A stretch of 64,000 bases of DNA from Quillaja saponaria (lineage: Eukaryota > Streptophyta > Magnoliopsida > Fabales > Quillajaceae), in assembly GCA_029379385.1 (NCBI GenBank), contig CM055613.1, positions 24,773,652 to 24,837,651 of the forward strand, read 5' to 3'. This document shows, piece after piece, positions 58,690 to 64,000 of this stretch. The notes under the pieces are model-generated. The model searched no databases and was not told the origin of the DNA. It was given only the letters and a program-made list of their open reading frames with translations. The number at the start of each line of letters is the position of its first letter. Position 1 is the stretch's first letter. Position numbers and translations under genes: made by a program.

Positions 58690-60642
58690 TATCCAAAAAG
58701 CACAAAGCAAATACCTAATATAAAAGTTGCCAAACGAAACACAAAAGTTGTTTGGATGACATCATCTACATAGTTAAAGAGAAGAGTAAAGTTAATGTCG
58801 TGACGATAAATAAAGAGGGATGAATATGCTTTACTACATGTAAATCCTATAGAAAAGAGGCAAGTAAACCATGCATGAGGTGCTTGTTTGAGACCATAAA
58901 GAGATTTGTGGAAGAGGCAAATGTGATATGGAAATTTTGGATGCACAAAGCCTGGTGGTTATTCCATGTAAACACATTCATTGAGTATTCCATACAATGT
59001 CTAATTAGTTTAAGAAGCCACTTGAAATGCACGATTAGAGAGATGATAATTTGAATGGTTAGAGACTTAATAACGGGGCTGAAAAATTTCTCCAAAGTCA
59101 AGACTAGGAATTTGTGTATATCCTCTAGCTACCAAGTGAGCTTTAAAACTGTCTATGTTTCCATATTATTTAACTTTAGGCCAAAAGATCCATTTAGAAC
59201 CCGCATCATTAGTATTAGGTAGGCTTGGAACAAGTAACCAAGTATGATTACAATGAAAGGTATCAATTTCATCTTGCATGGCTTCAATCCAATTTATGTA
59301 TTTAAGAACGTTTTTATAAGTTTTGGGCTCTTCAATGGAGATGAGAAAGGCATCATGCGATTGTGAGGGATTGTAAATATGTGAGCAGACATAGTATTTT
59401 AGGTAGGATAGAGGGCATTTGTCTCAAATGGGTCGAGTAGTCAAAGAGGAAGTGTTAACATGATTATTGGGTAAAGAAGGAACAATGTCAATTGAGGGTA
59501 GATTAAACATTGATGGAGAGGAAGAAGAGGATGGTGAAATGGGAGTCGCTTCATAATTAGAGGTAATGAGAGTTTGATTGTTGGTCATTGAGGGTTGAGA
59601 GATTCCCTCAGGTACAGGTAGATCAGGTGAATCCAAGAATAATGATTTAGAAGAGATATTTGATGACTCTTCAGGTGGTGAGGTATTCTTGATAACCATT
59701 CATCAAAGGTAGGAAAAGTAGTAATAGATGAATCATAAGATTGTGTGGTTATAGAATTTTTCTAAGGTACGTAAGGAAAATAATTTTCATTAAATACTAC
59801 ATGACTTGAAATATATATATATATGGTGAGTGCGTGTATCTAAGCATCAATATCCTAAAAAGACATAAGAAATGGTTTTTCTAGAAAACTTCTATAGTCA
59901 GTTATTTTCAAAATAAGGAAAGCATTGAGAACCAAAAATTCATATAGCAGTACCAAAAATTTTAAAATATGGATTTTCCTTACCAATGGATGAGAGAGGT
60001 AATCAATTGATAAGGTAAAACAGTTAAGAAAGTATCAACCTAAAATTTTAAGGGAATATTAGCATGAAAAAGTAAAGTCAATCATGTTCAAAAATGTGTT
60101 AATGTTTATGCTTAGCAAATCCATTTTGTTTTGATATGTGAGGACATAAGAGTTGTTGATAAACACCACTATGGATTCGTAAATTCATTCAAGATGAATT
60201 CACCACCACCATCACTTTGAAAATTGTAATCTTCCTGTCAAAATATTTCTCAATAAATGCTTGAAATTTAAGAAAATGTGTAGAACATTTAGATTTATAT
60301 TTTAAATGATACAACCATGTGTAACAAGTAAAGTCATCAATAAAGATCCCATAATATTGAAATTTTTTAGAGGAAAGTGTAGGAGTCGATCACCATAAAT
60401 CACTATGAATTTTTTCTAAAGGAAAACTTGAAATGGAATCAAATTTATTAAAAGAAAGTTTGTAACCTTTTCCAAGTTGGAAACTAGAACATAAATTACT
60501 TTTTATTAACCAATTTGAAACATTGTTAACTTATTTTCAAAAGTTTGCAATAATTTTAAGTTTGAATGGCCTAAGTGAGCGTGCCATATCTCAAAAGATG
60601 CGTCTTTCATCCAAGCAACAACTTCAAATTTCTCTGTCCCCT

Positions 60643-60660
60643 CCCCCCCCCCCCCCCCCC
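60643..60660. repeat. Poly-C run of 18 bases in the copia pol region
   Basis: Eighteen consecutive C between protease and the GAG-pre-integrase motif. It would encode a glycine run and disturbs the expected protein. It may be a real slippage product or an assembly artefact. Confidence 0.9.
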
Positions 60661-61891
60661 AAATTTCTTTTAAGTGCATACAAGTTCCCATGTTTATGAC
60701 CTTTGGCCAAGGTCTTTTGTTTCTAATATTAATGACAAAACCATTAGAGATAAATTCAAAAGTTCCAGCATTATTATTAATAAGTTAACTCACAGATAAC
60801 AAATTCTTTTTAAGATTGGGCATTACCAATATATTATTTAGGTGAAGCTTACCTTGTGTGGTTCTAACCAAAGCTTTACCTGTGTGGGTGATGGATAAAA
60901 CTTGCCTATTCCCACCAAAAACTATGTCAGTGCCAACAAAAACTTCTTGGATATTTTCATTTCCGCTATTGTATTCATACTTGTAATAACACTTTATGGC
61001 AATATGATTTGTTTTTCCACAAATTTGACAAGCATCCTTGTTTTGATGCTTTAGTGGTCCTTTCCAATTATTATTGAAATTTGATGGTACTCTAGAGTTG
61101 GAGAATTGAATAGTTGTTGCTATTTGAACAATTTTGAATGAAATTGTTTAAGCTACGTTCTTTGAAATTTCCTTTACCTCCACTCATATATCTTCCTCTT
61201 CTTTGTTGGTTAGAAAAGAAAAAATTGTGATCGATGGAGGACTTCAACAAGGTAACTTGTTTAAAGTTTTGCAAAGACATGATAAATTGATTAAAAAGGA
61301 TATGGAGATTTTGATAAAACTGCAATTCGAAATTCTTATACTTAATTCCAAGTCCTTTTGCAATTTGGAATACTTCATCCACATTTGACAATGGTTTGCC
61401 AATGGCTACAAGTTTATCACAAATTTTTTTTGAATTTTCTGATGTATTCATCCAATGATAGAGTCCCTTTAGATAAACAATAGAGGTTGTTTTACAGTTG
61501 AGCCTTACTATCTTCGTGTTAGGCAACAATTAGTCATGAAGTGCACTCCAAATTGAATAGGTTGTATCCCCTCCATATAATATCATGCTATGAGTTTCTT
61601 ATTTCATATTTCCAATAAGTCATGAGGTAAGTAATCTATCATTCAACATCCATTGCTCAGTATTTCGATATTTGGTTTTGGTTCCAGCTAAATTGGTGAC
61701 TTCATCATCTAGTTTTTGAGAGCTTGTGATATGATGTACAAGGCTAAGGCTTTAAATCAATGGTAGGATTTAAGATTTCTAAAGGAGGAAATTTGTGATG
61801 GATAATTTGATTGAAACTAAGCTAGAGCATTGGTAAAATGACTGAATTGAGAGTTTGGGTTCTTCAAAAGGCAAGGCATTTGAAGAATTTT

Positions 61892-61903
61892 GCTTTGATA
61901 CTA
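61892..61903 (-). other. Primer binding site of the minus-strand copia element
   Basis: On the minus strand TAGTATCAAAGC lies directly after the LTR end (...AAATTCA). It matches the tRNA-Met site TGGTATCAGAGC at 10 of 12 positions. Confidence 0.65.
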
Positions 61904-62204
61904 TGAATTTTAACAAAAGAAGACTAAAGATAAATGAATGAATTATATTTTTTTCCCAATTTTGAGTATGAGATTGTGTACATATATATATATATACAAG
62001 TAATCCAACGATAACATACTTAATTTTGAAATGTCAACAAGTCTCTTCACATCAATTATTTGGTTTGACTCCATAAATCATGCTACAACATTCATTAAGA
62101 TTATTTTCCAATGGCTCTATTTTGATTAGTGATTCAATGCTTAATATCTCTTGATTTGATGTTATAGTTAAGCCATTGTGATCTTGATGCTTTACATATC
62201 CCAC
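61904..62204 (-). repeat. Candidate 5' LTR of the copia element (about 301 bp)
   Basis: On the minus strand it would run from TGTGGGATATGTAAAG to GTTAAAATTCA, just before the primer site. The outer limit is inferred only from a TG at the point where hAT coding sequence ends. No second LTR is left for comparison. Confidence 0.5.
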
Positions 62205-63970
62205 ATCTTTGTCTCTCATTTGTTGTAGCTTTCATCATTCCTTAATAAGAACCAAAGATTTGTATGCACTTAAACTAAACCTTCCGCTCTTTGAGGAGTT
62301 ATTTTTGTTCTATTCACTGAATGAATAAAGGAATAAGTACTCTCCAATTCCTCTCACAACAAGATGAAGAACAAGGTTGTCTAAGAAGCTTCAAAGTTGT
62401 ATTTTGAAGTAAAGATAACAAAGATCCATGCACTAGCCACCAAATTTTAGGATCCAAATCCTACCTATCTTGCAAAAAATCAAAGCTAGCAATACATCCA
62501 TGTAACCCGAGAATCTAAAAACCTCAATATTAACAAGCCTCCTCTCATCGGCAAAAGGAAAGTATTTAACAAAACACTTGTTCTTTCAACAAAAATTTTC
62601 ACAACCTTATGTGGGGGGACCCTATTTGGAAGCCCCTCAAGCCATTATTTGCTATAATATATTTTGTAAGACAAGTAGACAACAAAGTTTAACAGTATAA
62701 GAAAAAAATTGAAAGACAAATGAAACATAATCTTAAATATGTCTCAGATTCAAAGAATGAACTAAATAATGAAGTGATGTGTAACTTTTTGTTTACCGAT
62801 GAATAAGTACGGCATACACTACATTGTAAAAGGCCGATACTTCATCTTCTTCCTTCTTTTCTTGCCTAAATATCACTGCCCTCACTTGCTTTATCATATA
62901 ATTTCACATGTCATACACTAAATGAATGGTAAGTTTATCAGTATCACACAATCGAATCATGTCATAGATTGGGCCAGTAAAATAAAAGATGTAAGCCACT
63001 TTATCCCACCATAAATCATTCAAGATAATTTGTTTCATAGTTTGGGATGTTCCTATATTGTCCTCCCTATAACCATTCCATTGATCACTACTGAGCATGC
63101 TTTGAAGACCATGCTTTCTGATTTTGAACCTCTTTAACATCACAATGGTTAATGGAAACCTTGTTTCAGCAACAAGTAATTTTAAATGAACAAATTCATT
63201 AAAGATAGACAATCTCATACCATGATTCATTATGAAGTCTTTGATAATTTTGGGATTATCATTAACCATAGTAATACACCAACATTCATTATAGACAATT
63301 TTATTTCTACCAGTATTCTTGTCTGCACATATATTTTTCAATGCAAAGCCTAGTGTGTGCATAACACAGGGAGTCCAAAAAATATGAGGATAGTCGGCTT
63401 AAACAAGCATTCTAGCTGCCTTACAAACCAGGGCATTATCAGTTATCACTTTGACTATATTTTTTGGTCCAACATCCTTAATTACATTTGTGATCAAACT
63501 AGTAATGTAATGCTTATCCTTATACTCCCTGGAGCCATCAATAGCACTCAAAAAGATAGTGCCTTCTTCAGAGGCCGATATGAAATTGATCAAGGGCCTT
63601 TTTTGTGCATCCCAATTCGTAACTATACTAAGCCCTTTCTCCCTCCATAAGCCCTTGAGTGGTTCCAACAATCTCTCAATATGAACTTTTTCTTTTACTA
63701 ACAAGTTACATCTCAAAGAATTGTAACCAGGATGCACATAACTAGAAATTGAGTTATTGGCAGCATATAAAACATAGTAAGGATTTCTACCAAAGTGAAA
63801 TGGAAAGCCAGCTAAATAAAACATCCTAACAATGAGATCATTAAAGTGATTCTTAGCTTGAATTCCAAAAGATTGTCCCAAAGCACTCCCACAAACATAT
63901 TTTCTTTTTCATTGCTCAAATATAGGTGTTGAAGCTATATATGGATGCGTGAAAGAAGAACTAGAATTAG
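62200..63970 (-). pseudogene. hAT transposase (DUF659 type), degenerate, cut by window edge
   Basis: From 63960 leftward: CGSALGQSFGIQAKNHFND, then RMFYLAGFPFHFGRNPYYV, LLEPLKGLWREKGLSIV, KRPLINFISASEEGTIFLSA and KVITDNALVCKAARMLV. These are DUF659-type hAT signatures including the conserved D-N-A. One TAA separates this from DYPHIFWTPCVMHTLGFALK in the same frame. The C-terminal part continues in broken frames: LLRQPCSSSCCERNWSTYSF near 62380 and a final ETKMWD at about 62203, where the copia LTR begins. The BED zinc finger would lie beyond 64000. Several stops make it inactive. Confidence 0.88.
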
Positions 63971-64000
63971 GTAAGGGACATGCTTAGGCTTATTTATATT

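Larger units (their letters stand above)
58690..61903 (-). pseudogene. Ty1/copia gag-pol, 3'-truncated and degenerate
   Basis: Reading leftward from 61903: a gag region (about 61890-61090, with WMLNDRLLTSWL and later FKERSLNNF), a zinc knuckle C-Q-I-C-G-K-T-N-H-I-A-I-K-C near 61030, and a protease region around 60800-60950 ending NNILVMPNLKKNLLSVS. The gag-pre-integrase motif WHAHLGHSN comes next (near 60575), then integrase (FIDDFTCYTWLY near 60330, DGGGEF near 60205). RT covers 59330-58750, with SFKAHLVARGYTQIPSLDFG, PPGFVHPKFPYHICLFHKSL, YGLKQAPHAWF and the catalytic NYVDDVI. RNase H and the 3' LTR are lost. Stops occur throughout. Confidence 0.88.

Overview
The window is nuclear DNA of a flowering plant, most likely a eudicot. 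The evidence is split genes with GT-AG introns, an AT-rich background, three plant-specific host genes and several plant transposon families. The species cannot be named from the sequence.

Layout. (1) 1-17,900 is a retrotransposon nest. A decayed Ty1/copia reverse transcriptase piece (about 878-1665) is followed by a 12.6-kb Athila-type Ty3/gypsy element (1712-14282). That element has both LTRs, a tRNA-Asp-type primer binding site and an exact 5-bp target duplication (GTAAC), and a foreign 2.1-kb LTR sits inside it at 8206-10346. After it come two chromovirus fragments joined end to end (about 14590-17612). (2) 17,900-19,953 holds fragments of two unrelated cellular genes facing each other: a TPX2-domain gene (+) and the PARP-finger end of a ZDP-like DNA 3'-phosphatase gene (-). 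(3) 21,466-41,383 is the island of intact host genes: a type-B response regulator of the ARR11 kind (-, 5 exons, 591 aa), an AIRP2-like RING E3 ligase (-, 5 exons, 248 aa) and an At1g67720-type malectin/LRR receptor kinase (+, 15 exons, 926 aa). In all three the exon phases add up to one open frame. (4) 41,900-58,300 is an AT-rich degenerate repeat field invaded by a 13.3-kb CACTA element (43768-57049, TSD ATT). The CACTA carries a dead R2R3-MYB copy. The first intron of that MYB contains an 8-kb Mutator-like element (45539-53525, 9-bp TSD) with remnants of a MuDR-type transposase and of a plant-mobile-domain (MAIN-like) gene. (5) 58,700-64,000 holds a minus-strand copia element whose LTR abuts the 3' end of a broken hAT (DUF659) transposase, which runs off the right edge.

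The three host genes link to signalling: cytokinin-type transcriptional output (ARR11), ubiquitin ligation of a family known from ABA responses (AIRP2-like), and a surface receptor kinase. ARR11 and At1g67720 are, as I recall, neighbouring loci in Arabidopsis (At1g67710 and At1g67720), so this looks like conserved microsynteny with one extra gene between. Nothing suggests an operon-like system. The most unusual structure is the three-layer MULE-in-MYB-in-CACTA nest, in particular the MULE's transposase and PMD gene, which run in the same direction and each end in the same palindromic module.
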